Shown here in pieces: positions 16,600-24,698 of a DNA stretch of 32,586 bases. This stretch comes from an uncultured Lachnospiraceae bacterium (lineage in GTDB: Bacteria > Bacillota > Clostridia > Lachnospirales > Lachnospiraceae). The position numbers and the translations under genes are program-made. How positions within the stretch are numbered: the stretch's first letter is position 1; each line of letters begins with the position of its first letter. The notes under the pieces were generated by a model. It was not told the origin of the DNA, made no database searches, and saw only the letters and a list, made by a program, of their open reading frames with translations. Location: NCBI GenBank assembly GCA_947626475.1, contig CANQSK010000017.1, positions 1 to 32,586 of the forward strand, given 5' to 3'.

Positions 16600-17470
16600 T
16601 CCGGTATACCGGCATGAGACCAGGGCGGGAGCCCGGTCCTTTAAGCTGCCTTTGATCGTACTGGCCTTTAACGGCGTGCTGGCGGCAGTGGCGCTTCTGA
16701 ATATGTATACCATGATCATCCGGGTGAAGCTGACGGCGGAGCTGCAGTATTCCAGTTTTCTGGGCCTGTACGCTTTTGTGGCCGCGGTGGAGTTTGCGCT
16801 GCTTCTTCTGTTCATACCGGCCATGACGGCCGGCAGTATCAGCGGGGAGCGGGACAGGCAGACCCTGGATCTGATGCTGACCACACGTCTGACAAGAAGC
16901 GATATTGTCTTCGGCAAGCTGGCGTCGAATCTGTCTACCGTATTTCTTCTGATCGTGTCCAGCTTTCCCATACTGGGGCTGGTGTTTATCTACGGCGGCG
17001 TGACCATGGCCGATGTCGGCCTTGTGCTTCTGTGCTATGTGGTCACGGCTGTTCTGGCGGGCAGCATCGGAATCTTCTGCTCCGCCGCGGCCAGGCGCAC
17101 TACCATGGCGACCATAGCCTCTTACTGTATCGTGGCGGCGCTGACGGCGGGGACAGTGGGAATCAATTATCTGTCCGTCCGTTTCCTGGATATGACGACA
17201 GTCTCAGGGGCTTCCGGAAAGAGCGGGCTGCTGTATCTGCTTCTGGGAAGTCCGGCGGTTACCTTTCTGAGTGTAATGGAGCGGCAGGCCGGAGGCGGCA
17301 ATATCCTGGCGGCTTTGGTTCCCCAGCTGGAGTGGGCCCGTGAGGCGGGGGTCATGACGGAATACTGGTGGATTTTCAGCATGGCGGTTCAGCTGTTTCT
17401 GGCGGCGTTTTTCCTCTGGGGAGCCGTAAAAAGCATGAATCCGAGGCGCCGGAGACGGCGCAGATTATAA
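16586..17470 (+). CDS. ABC-2 type transporter permease
   Basis: A 294-residue polytopic membrane protein with about six hydrophobic helices, beginning with the cytoplasmic NPVYRHETRAGARSF segment typical of ABC-2 permeases and continuing SGERDRQTLDLMLTTRLTR between helices 2 and 3, the family hallmark. It forms the membrane part of the exporter with the overlapping upstream ATPase. It ends in a basic tail (PRRRRRRRL). It is the last gene of the two-component operon; no good terminator follows, only a weak ATGGC/GCCAT hairpin at about 17484-17504, so read-through into the next operon is possible. Confidence 0.9.
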   Translation: MKIINPVYRHETRAGARSFKLPLIVLAFNGVLAAVALLNMYTMIIRVKLTAELQYSSFLGLYAFVAAVEFALLLLFIPAMTAGSISGERDRQTLDLMLTTRLTRSDIVFGKLASNLSTVFLLIVSSFPILGLVFIYGGVTMADVGLVLLCYVVTAVLAGSIGIFCSAAARRTTMATIASYCIVAALTAGTVGINYLSVRFLDMTTVSGASGKSGLLYLLLGSPAVTFLSVMERQAGGGNILAALVPQLEWAREAGVMTEYWWIFSMAVQLFLAAFFLWGAVKSMNPRRRRRRRL

Positions 17471-17497
17471 AAAAAGTCTGAAAATGGCCGAAAACAG

Positions 17498-17526
17498 TTG
17501 CCATGGAGGCTTTTAAACGATACAAT
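17498..17526 (+). promoter_or_regulatory. Sigma-A-type promoter for the ydjI-ydjG-ydjH operon
   Basis: TTGCCA (17498-17503) and TACAAT (17521-17526) are separated by exactly 17 bases, followed by AAGGAGGAG (17535-17543) and the ATG at 17551. The transcript leader would be very short, about 18 bases. Confidence 0.7.
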
Positions 17527-17550
17527 TTAAGAAAAAGGAGGAGATGAAGT

Positions 17551-18795
17551 ATGGGAATTGTAAAAGCGGCAGTATCAGCGGTGGGCGGCGCTCTGGCCGA
17601 TCAGTGGCTGGAGGTTATTGAGCCGGGCAGCATGGGAGATCAGACTGTATTCGCCAGAGGCGTACAGACGCGCAGGGGTTCCAACACCAAGGGAACGGAC
17701 AGCACGGTTTCCAACGGTTCTGTGATTCACGTTTATCCCAACCAGTTCATGATGCTGGTGGACGGCGGCAAAGTAGTGGACTACACCGCTGAGGAAGGCT
17801 ATTATACAGTTAATAACTCTTCCCTTCCGTCTCTCTTTAACGGACAGTTTGGAGATGCGCTGAAAGAATCCTTCCGGCGGGTTAAGTACGGCGGCGTTAC
17901 TCCCGTCAGTCAGAAGGTATATTATATTAATCTGCAGGAGATTAAGGGGATCAAGTTCGGTACCCGCAATCCCATCAACTATTTTGACATGTTTTACAAT
18001 GCGGAGCTGTTTTTGAGGGCTCACGGCACATATTCCATTAAGATTACGGATCCGCTTCTTTTCTATGGAGAAGTGATCCCGAAGAATGAGGACCGGGTGG
18101 AGATTGACTCCATCAACTCTCAGTATCTGGATGAATTTCTGGAGGCGCTTCAGTCGTCCATTAACCAGATGTCCGCGGACGGGACCAGGATTTCCTTTGT
18201 GGCGTCCAAGGGACGCGAGCTGGCCAAATATATGGCGGATACCCTGGATGAGGACTGGAAAAAGATGCGCGGCATGGAGATTCAGTCTGTGGGAATCGCC
18301 AGCATTTCCTATGACGAGGAGTCCCAGAAGCTGATCAACATGCGGAATCAGGGAGCCATGCTCAGCGACGCCTCCATCCGTCAGGGATATGTCCAGGGCG
18401 CGGTGGCCCGGGGCATGGAAGCGGCCGGTTCCAATTCCGCCGGCGCCATGGCCGGCTTTATGGGCATGGGCATGGGTATGAACGCAGGCGGAAGCTTTAT
18501 GGGGGCCGTGTCAGGCGCCAACATGCAGCAGATGCAGATGCAGCAGGCCGCGGCAAACGCCGGAGCGCCCCAGCAGGCGGTGAATGTGGGGGCGGCACAG
18601 CCGGGGGCGAGTGCCGGAGCGGTACAGCAGCAGACGGCAGCCGGATGGACCTGTTCCTGCGGCCATGTAAACACAGGCAAGTTCTGCAGCGAGTGCGGCA
18701 AGCCGGCGCCGGTTCCGGATTCTGTCTGGACCTGCTCCTGCGGCCATGTGAATACAGGCAAATTCTGCAGCGAGTGCGGCAAACCGAGACCATAA
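17551..18795 (+). CDS. ydjI: SPFH/band-7 protein with two C-terminal zinc ribbons (YdjI-like)
   Basis: A 414-residue cytoplasmic SPFH-domain protein like Bacillus subtilis YdjI, which is brought to the membrane by YdjG/YdjH and helps anchor PspA during envelope stress. The SPFH domain covers about 1-290 (opening ALADQWLEVIEPGSMG, with the helix SSINQMSADGTRISFVASKGRELAKYM). A low-complexity linker rich in Met, Gly, Ala and Gln (about 290-365) leads to two nearly identical zinc ribbons (WTCSCGHVNTG then KFCSECGKP), each with four cysteines. The two ribbons lie 81 bases apart at DNA level (18646-18705 and 18727-18786). Strong promoter and ribosome binding site precede it. The ydjG and ydjH homologues follow at once. 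Family assignment is firm, the stress role is by homology. Confidence 0.9.
   Translation: MGIVKAAVSAVGGALADQWLEVIEPGSMGDQTVFARGVQTRRGSNTKGTDSTVSNGSVIHVYPNQFMMLVDGGKVVDYTAEEGYYTVNNSSLPSLFNGQFGDALKESFRRVKYGGVTPVSQKVYYINLQEIKGIKFGTRNPINYFDMFYNAELFLRAHGTYSIKITDPLLFYGEVIPKNEDRVEIDSINSQYLDEFLEALQSSINQMSADGTRISFVASKGRELAKYMADTLDEDWKKMRGMEIQSVGIASISYDEESQKLINMRNQGAMLSDASIRQGYVQGAVARGMEAAGSNSAGAMAGFMGMGMGMNAGGSFMGAVSGANMQQMQMQQAAANAGAPQQAVNVGAAQPGASAGAVQQQTAAGWTCSCGHVNTGKFCSECGKPAPVPDSVWTCSCGHVNTGKFCSECGKPRP
18646..18786 (+). repeat. In-gene tandem duplication of a zinc-ribbon module
   Basis: Two 60-bp copies (18646-18705 and 18727-18786) each encode the same 20 residues with C-x-C and C-x2-C knuckles. 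The few base differences I see are synonymous third-position changes, so protein sequence is being held constant. A 21-bp spacer encodes APVPDSV. This suggests a duplication maintained by selection, or gene conversion. Confidence 0.8.
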
Positions 18796-18810
18796 GCCAA
18801 GGAGAATACG

Positions 18811-19881
18811 ATGGCTGCTGTTACGTTAAAGTGTCCAAACTGCGGAGGCGGGCTTATATTTGACCCCGCCTCTCAGAAGTATAAGTGTGAATACTGCCTT
18901 TCTCTCTTCAAACAGGAAGAGCTGGAGAAGCTGGGCGGGGAAGAGGCGGCGGAAGAGACGAAACCGTCTGCCGCTCAGGCCGTTCAGGCCGGGAAGACGG
19001 CGCAGGAGGCTGTTGTCTACAATTGTCCCAGCTGCGGCGCTGAGATCGTGACGGATGAGACTACGGCGGCGACCTTCTGCTTTTACTGCCACAATCCGGT
19101 GGTTCTTCAGGGTAAGCTGGAGGGCAGATATCACCCCAATTATATACTCCCCTTTACGGTGGAGAAGAATAAGGCCAGGGATATTTTCTTGACCTGGCTG
19201 AAGCAGAAGAAGTTTGTGCCTAAGGATTTTTATTCTCCGGAACAGATTGAGAAGATGACCGGCGTGTATTTTCCTTACTGGCTGTACAGCTGTCAGGCGG
19301 ACGGAAGACTGGAGGCGGAGGGCGTTAAGACCCAGGGGTCCAGAGTTGTAGGCAATACCCGCTACACAGACAATCAGAAGTTTGAGATTGTCCGGGAAGG
19401 CCGGATGGATGTGAAGAATGTGACCCGCAACGCTCTGAAAAAGGCGGACAAAAAGCTGGTGGAGGGAGTCATGCCTTTTCAGATGGAGGAGCTGAAGCCG
19501 TTCTCCATGGGCTATCTGTCCGGGTTCTTCGCGGAAAAGCGCGATATGGAAAGCCGGGAGTTTCAGACAGAGGTGGAGCAGGAGGTTCGGGGCTACGCCG
19601 AGAATAATCTGATGAGCAGCGTGGCGGACTATTCCAACCTGCAGGTGAAGCAGAAATCAGTGGAGCTGAGCGGCTCCCGGTGGGATTATGCATTGATGCC
19701 GGTGTGGACCCTTACATACAGAGACAGCTCCAGCGACCGGATCTACTATTTTGCCTGCAACGGCCAGACCGGCAAGGTGTGCGGTGTGCTGCCTCTGGAT
19801 AAGAGAAAGCTGGCGGTCTTTTTTGCTGAGATCTTTGTGCCGCTGTTTGCGATATTGCTGGTGGTGGGGTATTTCTTATGA
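18811..19881 (+). CDS. ydjG: Zinc-ribbon membrane-anchored protein (YdjG-like)
   Basis: A 356-residue protein resembling B. subtilis YdjG, often misannotated as a PriA-like helicase or TFIIB-type zinc-ribbon protein. Two zinc ribbons open the protein: C8/C11 with C26/C29, and C72/C75 with C90/C93, joined by an Ala/Glu/Gln-rich linker. A mixed alpha/beta region (about 105-325) follows, and a single hydrophobic helix (about 333-354, AVFFAEIFVPLFAILLVVGYFL without the flanks) closes it, making it a tail-anchored membrane protein. AAGGAGA at 18799-18805 supports the start, 15 bases after ydjI. Its stop overlaps the ATG of the TPM gene (ATGA). In Bacillus, YdjG and YdjH form the membrane complex that recruits YdjI; the same is expected here. 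Confidence 0.88.
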   Translation: MAAVTLKCPNCGGGLIFDPASQKYKCEYCLSLFKQEELEKLGGEEAAEETKPSAAQAVQAGKTAQEAVVYNCPSCGAEIVTDETTAATFCFYCHNPVVLQGKLEGRYHPNYILPFTVEKNKARDIFLTWLKQKKFVPKDFYSPEQIEKMTGVYFPYWLYSCQADGRLEAEGVKTQGSRVVGNTRYTDNQKFEIVREGRMDVKNVTRNALKKADKKLVEGVMPFQMEELKPFSMGYLSGFFAEKRDMESREFQTEVEQEVRGYAENNLMSSVADYSNLQVKQKSVELSGSRWDYALMPVWTLTYRDSSSDRIYYFACNGQTGKVCGVLPLDKRKLAVFFAEIFVPLFAILLVVGYFL

Positions 19882-20786
19882 GAGAGAAGAGAAAAAACGG
19901 TGCCGTAAGGAGAATGCTGGCGTCCGGGTGCAGTCTTTTTGTCCTGGCGGCGGTTCTGGTTCTCGGCGCGGCGCTGCCGGTTTATGCGTTTGATATACAG
20001 AAAGAAGACGGAAGGTCGGTTTATGACTATGCCGGTCTGTTTGATGAAGAGCAGATCCGGGAGATGGAGGATGAGGCGGCTCGGGTGCGGAATGAGGCAG
20101 ATCTTGACGTTGTGATCGTCACGACTCCGGATGCGGAGGGAAAATCCGCACAGGAGTTTGCCGATGACGCCTACGACGAAGGAGGCTTCGGCCAGGGAAA
20201 TGACTACAGCGGGATCCTGTATTTGATCGATATGGACAATCGCGAGCTGGCTCTTTCTACCTGCGGAGAGGCGATCCGGATCTTTACGGACCAGCGGATC
20301 GACGCCATGCTGGATGAGATGACGGAAGCGGCGCAGAGGGATCTTGGAGAAAGCGCCGGGGTTTTCCTGAAGGAAGTCCGGTGTTATAGCGGCCGCGGAA
20401 TCCAGTCCAATCAATATAACTACGATACGGAAACCGGGGCGGTCAGCGTTTACCGGAGCATCCGCTGGTATGAGGTACTGCTGGCGGCTGTTGTGTCCGC
20501 CGTGGTGGCGGGCGGCGCGGTTATGACGGTAAAGAAGCAGTACAGGATGGAAGCGGATACAAGGCAGACGGCCAATTTCAATATGGCCTACCGGGCGGAC
20601 AGCCAGTTTAAGTATGGAAATGAGACAGACCGGCTGGTAGGTACGTTTGTGACTACCAGTCTGATTGCCGCCGGAGCAGCCGCGGCAGCTGCGGGAGCCC
20701 GCCGGGGCAGCAGCATGTCAGGCCGTTCCTCCACTCACCATTCCAGCGGAGGACGGACTCACGGAGGCGGCAGCCGGAAATTCTGA
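19878..20786 (+). CDS. ydjH: TPM-domain membrane protein (YdjH-like)
   Basis: A 302-residue exported protein. A signal peptide (about 1-37, cleavage after LPVYA) is followed by a TPM domain (about 45-170, opening VYDYAGLFDEEQIREMED and including LDVVIVTTPDAEG and GILYLIDMDNRE), then a transmembrane helix (about 198-217) and a cytoplasmic tail ending in Ser/Gly/His-rich repeats (SSTHHSSGGRTHGGGSRKF), a feature of this family. TPM domains occur in photosystem repair phosphatases and in YdjH, the membrane partner of YdjG. The ATG overlaps the ydjG stop by three bases, so the two are coupled. A hydrophobic Ala-rich run (about 254-276) may form a second helix. It closes the operon. Confidence 0.9.
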   Translation: MREKRKNGAVRRMLASGCSLFVLAAVLVLGAALPVYAFDIQKEDGRSVYDYAGLFDEEQIREMEDEAARVRNEADLDVVIVTTPDAEGKSAQEFADDAYDEGGFGQGNDYSGILYLIDMDNRELALSTCGEAIRIFTDQRIDAMLDEMTEAAQRDLGESAGVFLKEVRCYSGRGIQSNQYNYDTETGAVSVYRSIRWYEVLLAAVVSAVVAGGAVMTVKKQYRMEADTRQTANFNMAYRADSQFKYGNETDRLVGTFVTTSLIAAGAAAAAAGARRGSSMSGRSSTHHSSGGRTHGGGSRKF

Positions 20787-20789
20787 TTA

Positions 20790-20795
20790 TATAAT
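20790..20795 (+). promoter_or_regulatory. Possible -10 element before the heptose genes
   Basis: A perfect TATAAT lies between the ydjH stop and hddC. No -35 is recognisable at 16-18 bases upstream and there is no TG extension, so it may be chance. It would start a transcript about 20 bases before the hddC ATG. Confidence 0.2.
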
Positions 20796-20823
20796 TAAGA
20801 AACTGGACAAAGGACAAAGAGAT

Positions 20824-21531
20824 ATGCAGGCAATTTTACTGGCAGGGGGTCTGGGGACCCGCCTGCGGAGCGTGGTGAAAGACAGGCCCAAGCCCATGGC
20901 GTTGATTCAGGGCAGACCCTTTATGGAATATGTGATACAGGAGTTAAAGAGTCAGGGAATTGATGAAATTATTTTCGCAGTGGGATATAAGGGATCTATG
21001 GTCGAGGAATATTTTGGAGACGGGAGCTCGTTTGGCATTCAGGCGTCTTATGCCTATGAGGAGACGCTTCTGGGTACCGCCGGCGCAATCCGAAACGCAT
21101 CCCGGCTGATGACCGGTTCAGAAGTCTATGTTCTGAACGCCGATACTCTGTATCGGATCCGGTATCAGAGACTGAACGATCTGAAGTATGAGAAGAACCT
21201 GGATATGGCCCTGGTTCTCAGGCAGGTGCCGGATATTTCCCGGTACGGGGAAGCTGTTCTGAAGGATTCCATGCTGACTGGCTTTAATGAGAAGACCGGC
21301 CGGTCCGGGACAGGCACCATCAACGGAGGCGTTTACCTGCTGACGAAGGAACTGATCGGCCAGATCCCGGAAGGAAAGGTTTCTCTGGAGAATGATATGA
21401 TCCCCCGCTGGCTTTCGGAAGGAAAACGGCTGGGCGGATTTGTCAATGACGGCTATTTCATTGATATCGGAGTGCCGGAGGATTACTACCGGTTTATGGA
21501 AGACGTGGAGAAAGGGGTAATCGAATGGTGA
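20824..21531 (+). CDS. hddC: D-glycero-alpha-D-manno-heptose 1-phosphate guanylyltransferase
   Basis: A 235-residue nucleotidyltransferase that joins GTP to heptose 1-phosphate, giving GDP-heptose. It begins with the sugar-nucleotidyltransferase signature LLAGGLGTRLRS, followed by KPMALIQGRPFMEY, and contains the LNADT metal-site motif and the FIDIGVPEDY C-terminal motif of HddC. ATG 20824 is chosen over an earlier in-frame start at 20665, because the latter would overlap ydjH and lacks homology, while AAAGGA (20809-20814) precedes 20824. It overlaps hddA by seven bases. HddC-like sequences are close to mannose-1-phosphate guanylyltransferases, but the presence of hddA, gmhB and gmhA in the same operon fixes the substrate as heptose. 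Confidence 0.9.
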   Translation: MQAILLAGGLGTRLRSVVKDRPKPMALIQGRPFMEYVIQELKSQGIDEIIFAVGYKGSMVEEYFGDGSSFGIQASYAYEETLLGTAGAIRNASRLMTGSEVYVLNADTLYRIRYQRLNDLKYEKNLDMALVLRQVPDISRYGEAVLKDSMLTGFNEKTGRSGTGTINGGVYLLTKELIGQIPEGKVSLENDMIPRWLSEGKRLGGFVNDGYFIDIGVPEDYYRFMEDVEKGVIEW

Positions 21532-22595
21532 TCAGAGGACGGGCCCCTCTGCGGGTAAGCTTCGGCGGCGGCGGGACGGATGTGGCGCCCTTCTGCGAGG
21601 AGCAGGGAGGAGCGATCATTGGAAGTACCATCAATAAATATGCCTACTGCTCCATCGTCCCCAGAGACGACGACCAGATTATTGTACATTCCCTTGATTT
21701 TGATATGACCGTAAAATACAATACCAGGGAAAACTATGTCTATGACGGCAGGCTGGACCTGGTGACGGCTGCCCTGAAGGCCATGGACATCCATCAGGGC
21801 TGCGAGGTGTATCTTCAGTGCGACGCGCCTCCCGGCTCCGGACTGGGAACGTCCTCTACGGTGATGGTGTCCCTGCTTACGGCTATGAGCCGCTGGAAGG
21901 GCATTGAAATGGATACTTACGCCCTGGCGGATCTGGCCTATCAAGTGGAGCGCCAGGACTTAAAGATTGACGGAGGCTATCAGGATCAGTATATGTCCGC
22001 CTTCGGAGGCTTTAATTTCATTGAGTTTCACGGCCGCAATAATGTGGTGGTGAATCCCCTGCGGATCAGAAAAGACATTTATCATGAGCTCCAGTACAAT
22101 CTGCTGCTGTGCTATACGGGAGGCATTCATGTGTCGGCCAACATCATCCGGGACCAGGTCAGCAACTACGCCCAGAAGGACGCTTTTGACGCCATGTGCG
22201 AGGTGAAGGCCCTGGCTTACGCCATGAAGGACGAGCTTTTGAAGGGCAATCTTCACAGCTTCGGCAAGCTTCTGGATTACAGCTGGCAGAGCAAGAAGCG
22301 GATGAGCAGCAAGATTTCCAATCCGAGGATCGATGAGCTGTATGAGGAGGCGATCCGGGCAGGCGCGCTGGGCGGCAAGATCCTGGGGGCAGGCGGAGGC
22401 GGATACCTTCTGATGTACTGCCCCTACAATGTGCGCCACAAGGTGGCGGAGCGGATGGAGCAGGCAGGCGGCCAGCTGACCGACTGGGGATTTGAGTTCA
22501 GGGGCGCTCAGTCCTGGATTACCGACGAGCACCGCTGGGATTACCATAAAGTGAAGGTTCATATGGCCAACGGGCCGTATGAGTTTACGGTGTAG
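21525..22595 (+). CDS. hddA: D-glycero-alpha-D-manno-heptose 7-phosphate kinase
   Basis: A 356-residue GHMP-family kinase that phosphorylates D-glycero-D-manno-heptose 7-phosphate at C1, giving the alpha-1,7-bisphosphate. It opens with GRAPLRVSFGGGGTDVAPF, characteristic of HddA, and has the ATP-binding PPGSGLGTSS motif (102-111) and the GAGGGG C-terminal motif. The ATG overlaps the end of hddC. Use of an alpha-anomer kinase rather than the bifunctional HldE of Gram-negatives marks the GDP-heptose branch known from S-layer glycans of Aneurinibacillus thermoaerophilus. Confidence 0.93.
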   Translation: MVIRGRAPLRVSFGGGGTDVAPFCEEQGGAIIGSTINKYAYCSIVPRDDDQIIVHSLDFDMTVKYNTRENYVYDGRLDLVTAALKAMDIHQGCEVYLQCDAPPGSGLGTSSTVMVSLLTAMSRWKGIEMDTYALADLAYQVERQDLKIDGGYQDQYMSAFGGFNFIEFHGRNNVVVNPLRIRKDIYHELQYNLLLCYTGGIHVSANIIRDQVSNYAQKDAFDAMCEVKALAYAMKDELLKGNLHSFGKLLDYSWQSKKRMSSKISNPRIDELYEEAIRAGALGGKILGAGGGGYLLMYCPYNVRHKVAERMEQAGGQLTDWGFEFRGAQSWITDEHRWDYHKVKVHMANGPYEFTV

Positions 22596-22605
22596 GGAGG
22601 CCGCC

Positions 22606-23187
22606 ATGGACAAGGTGATTTTCCTGGACCGGGACGGCACGATCAATGAGGAGGTTCATTATCTTCACCGTCCGGAGGATCTGAAGATTCTGCCGGGAGT
22701 GCCCCAGGCTATCCGGCTCTGGAGGCAGGCGGGGTATAAGATCATAGTGATTACCAATCAAGCCGGGGTGGCCAGAGGCTATTATACCTGTCAGGATGTG
22801 GAAAATCTCCACAGGCATATGAACAGGATGCTGGAGAAGGAGGGCGCCCGGATTGACGCTTTTTACTATTGCCCCCACCATCCGGAGTACGGCATCGGCA
22901 TCTATAAGAAGGTTTGCCGCTGCCGCAAGCCGGGCGTCGGCATGTTCGAGATGGCGGAGCGTGATTTCGCCGTGGACAAGGCTCGTTCCTATATGATAGG
23001 GGACAAGGCGCTGGACATTCAGGCCGGAAAGAATTACGGAGTATATTCCATCCTGGTAGGCACCGGCTACGGAGCCGGACTGAGGGCGGAAGCCGTGGAG
23101 AAGGGAGAGCAGCCTTTCTATGATTTTTACGCGGAAACTCTTGTGGATGCGGCAGAATTTATCCTCAAAAGAGAAAGGGAACTGTGA
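22606..23187 (+). CDS. gmhB: D-glycero-D-manno-heptose 1,7-bisphosphate 7-phosphatase
   Basis: A 193-residue HAD phosphatase that removes the C7 phosphate to give heptose 1-phosphate. It has the nucleophile motif FLDRDGT (D8 and D10), ITNQAG for motif II, a zinc site formed by C89, H91, C104 and C106, the KP segment after it, and GDKALD with D133. This is the GmhB arrangement, shared with the histidinol-phosphatase branch, but the neighbours decide for heptose. The start at ATG 22606 follows GGGAGG; an in-frame ATG nine codons earlier would overlap the hddA end. It is ten bases downstream of hddA. Confidence 0.92.
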   Translation: MDKVIFLDRDGTINEEVHYLHRPEDLKILPGVPQAIRLWRQAGYKIIVITNQAGVARGYYTCQDVENLHRHMNRMLEKEGARIDAFYYCPHHPEYGIGIYKKVCRCRKPGVGMFEMAERDFAVDKARSYMIGDKALDIQAGKNYGVYSILVGTGYGAGLRAEAVEKGEQPFYDFYAETLVDAAEFILKREREL

Positions 23188-23206
23188 GACAGGAGAGAAC
23201 AGAGAT

Positions 23207-23881
23207 ATGAGTGACGGGAGAGAACCTTTGGCTGTGAAGACGGAGAAGAAAGAATGCCGGTATCTGGAAGAGCTGTTCCGGCGCTATCCGGTTCTGGAAC
23301 CGGTGAGAGAAACGGTTTATCAGGCGCATGGGATCCTGAGAGACTGCTTTGCAGGCGGCCATAAGCTTCTGGTGGCCGGAAACGGCGGGAGCGCGGCGGA
23401 TGCGGAGCATATTGTGGGAGAGCTGATGAAATCCTTTGTAAAGCCGAGGCCGGTGCCGGAAGAGGCAGCCTGCCGGATGAGAGAACTGGATCCCGTCTGC
23501 GGGGCGAAGCTTGCGGCGCTGCTTCAGCAGGGCCTTCCGGCCATCGCCTTGGACGGCCATCCCGGGCTTTCCACTGCGTTTCTGAACGACGTGGACGGAG
23601 AATTGACCTACGCGCAGCAGGTTCTGGGCTACGGCCGGGAGGGGGATGTGCTTCTGGGAATCTCCACCTCCGGGAACGCTGCCAATGTCTACGCCGCCTG
23701 CGTGACGGCGAAGGCTCTGGGAATGAAGGTAATTGAGCTGTCCGGGAAGGACGGAGGCAGGATCAGGGCGGCGGCGGACGCGGCGGTGATCGTCCCTGAG
23801 ACGGAGACGTATCGGATTCAGGAGCTGCATCTGCCGGTCTATCACGCTCTCTGCCTGGAGCTGGAGGACGATTTCTTCTGA
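23207..23881 (+). CDS. gmhA: Sedoheptulose 7-phosphate isomerase
   Basis: The first enzyme of the heptose pathway, converting sedoheptulose 7-phosphate to D-glycero-D-manno-heptose 7-phosphate. It is a 224-residue SIS-domain protein with GNGGSAADAEH at 58-68, STSGN at 153-157 for phosphate binding and QELH at 205-208 near the active site. Compared with E. coli GmhA (192 residues) there is an added segment around residues 80-110, as seen in other Clostridia forms. The start at ATG 23207 follows AGGAGA; an in-frame ATG at 23120 would overlap gmhB by 68 bases. It ends the four-gene heptose set. Confidence 0.92.
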   Translation: MSDGREPLAVKTEKKECRYLEELFRRYPVLEPVRETVYQAHGILRDCFAGGHKLLVAGNGGSAADAEHIVGELMKSFVKPRPVPEEAACRMRELDPVCGAKLAALLQQGLPAIALDGHPGLSTAFLNDVDGELTYAQQVLGYGREGDVLLGISTSGNAANVYAACVTAKALGMKVIELSGKDGGRIRAAADAAVIVPETETYRIQELHLPVYHALCLELEDDFF

Positions 23882-23892
23882 GGAGAACGACG

Positions 23893-24678
23893 ATGATGTT
23901 TCATACTTTTGTAATCTGCGCCTACGGACAGTCTCCCTATCTGGAAGCCTGCGTCCGTTCTCTGCGGGGGCAGACTGTACCCTCTCAGATATTGTGCGCC
24001 ACATCCACGCCCAACCCCTACATCAGCGGGATCATGGACCGGTACCGGATTCCGGTGATCGTGAGAGAGGGGATCAGCGACATTCAGGATGACTGGAATT
24101 TCGCGCTGGCTCAGGGAGAGGGGCAGTTTGTGACCCTGGCCCATCAGGACGATATGTATGGAAGGCGTTACGTGGAGGAGCTGGTCGGGGCCTTCGAGCG
24201 CTGGCCGGATATGACGCTTTTTATGAGCGACGCCGTCACTGTCCGCCATGGCCGTATGGAGCGGTTCGGCATGAAGGAGCTGGTTAAGAAGATCCTTCGC
24301 CTGCCCCTGAGGCTTCACAGTCTGGCGGACCGGGAGTGGGTCAAGCTGGGAGCCCTTAAGCTGGGCAATCCGGTCATGTGTCCCTCCTGCGCCTACCGGA
24401 AAAATTATCTGCCGGATCCGATTTTCCACTCAGAGCTTCGGTACGCTCTGGACTGGGACTGTCTGGTGGATATGGCCAAATGGCCGGGCCGTTTCATCTG
24501 TGTGGAAAAGCCCCTTCTGTTCTACCGGGTTCACGAGGGCGCCACTACCAAGGCCTGTATTGAGAACCATCAGCGGGAGAGGGAAGAAAAGAAAATGTTT
24601 GAGCGTTTCTGGCCGGAGCCTGCGGCGGATCTGCTGATGCGCTTTTACAGAAAGGCGTACGGCGAATATGAATCCTAG
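23893..24678 (+). CDS. Family 2 (GT-A) glycosyltransferase
   Basis: A 261-residue cytoplasmic glycosyltransferase of the GT-A fold. The N-terminal strand HTFVICAYGQSPYLEACVRSLRGQ and the AHQDDMY motif, the probable DxD-like metal site, are clear, and WDCLVDMAKWPGRFICVEKPLLFYRVHEG matches the acceptor-side segment of many family-2 enzymes (this run is quoted in part). Donor and acceptor cannot be read. AGGAG at 23881-23885 gives the start, 12 bases after gmhA. Its place right after the heptose genes suggests that it may transfer the heptose. Confidence 0.82.
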   Translation: MMFHTFVICAYGQSPYLEACVRSLRGQTVPSQILCATSTPNPYISGIMDRYRIPVIVREGISDIQDDWNFALAQGEGQFVTLAHQDDMYGRRYVEELVGAFERWPDMTLFMSDAVTVRHGRMERFGMKELVKKILRLPLRLHSLADREWVKLGALKLGNPVMCPSCAYRKNYLPDPIFHSELRYALDWDCLVDMAKWPGRFICVEKPLLFYRVHEGATTKACIENHQREREEKKMFERFWPEPAADLLMRFYRKAYGEYES

Positions 24679-24698
24679 GGAAGGCGGAGAGGAGAAGC

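Noticed and set aside
15646-17470. BceAB-type peptide detoxification transporter
   Set aside because: The permease has the six-helix ABC-2 pattern with 294 residues, not the ten-helix FtsX-like permease with a large external domain.
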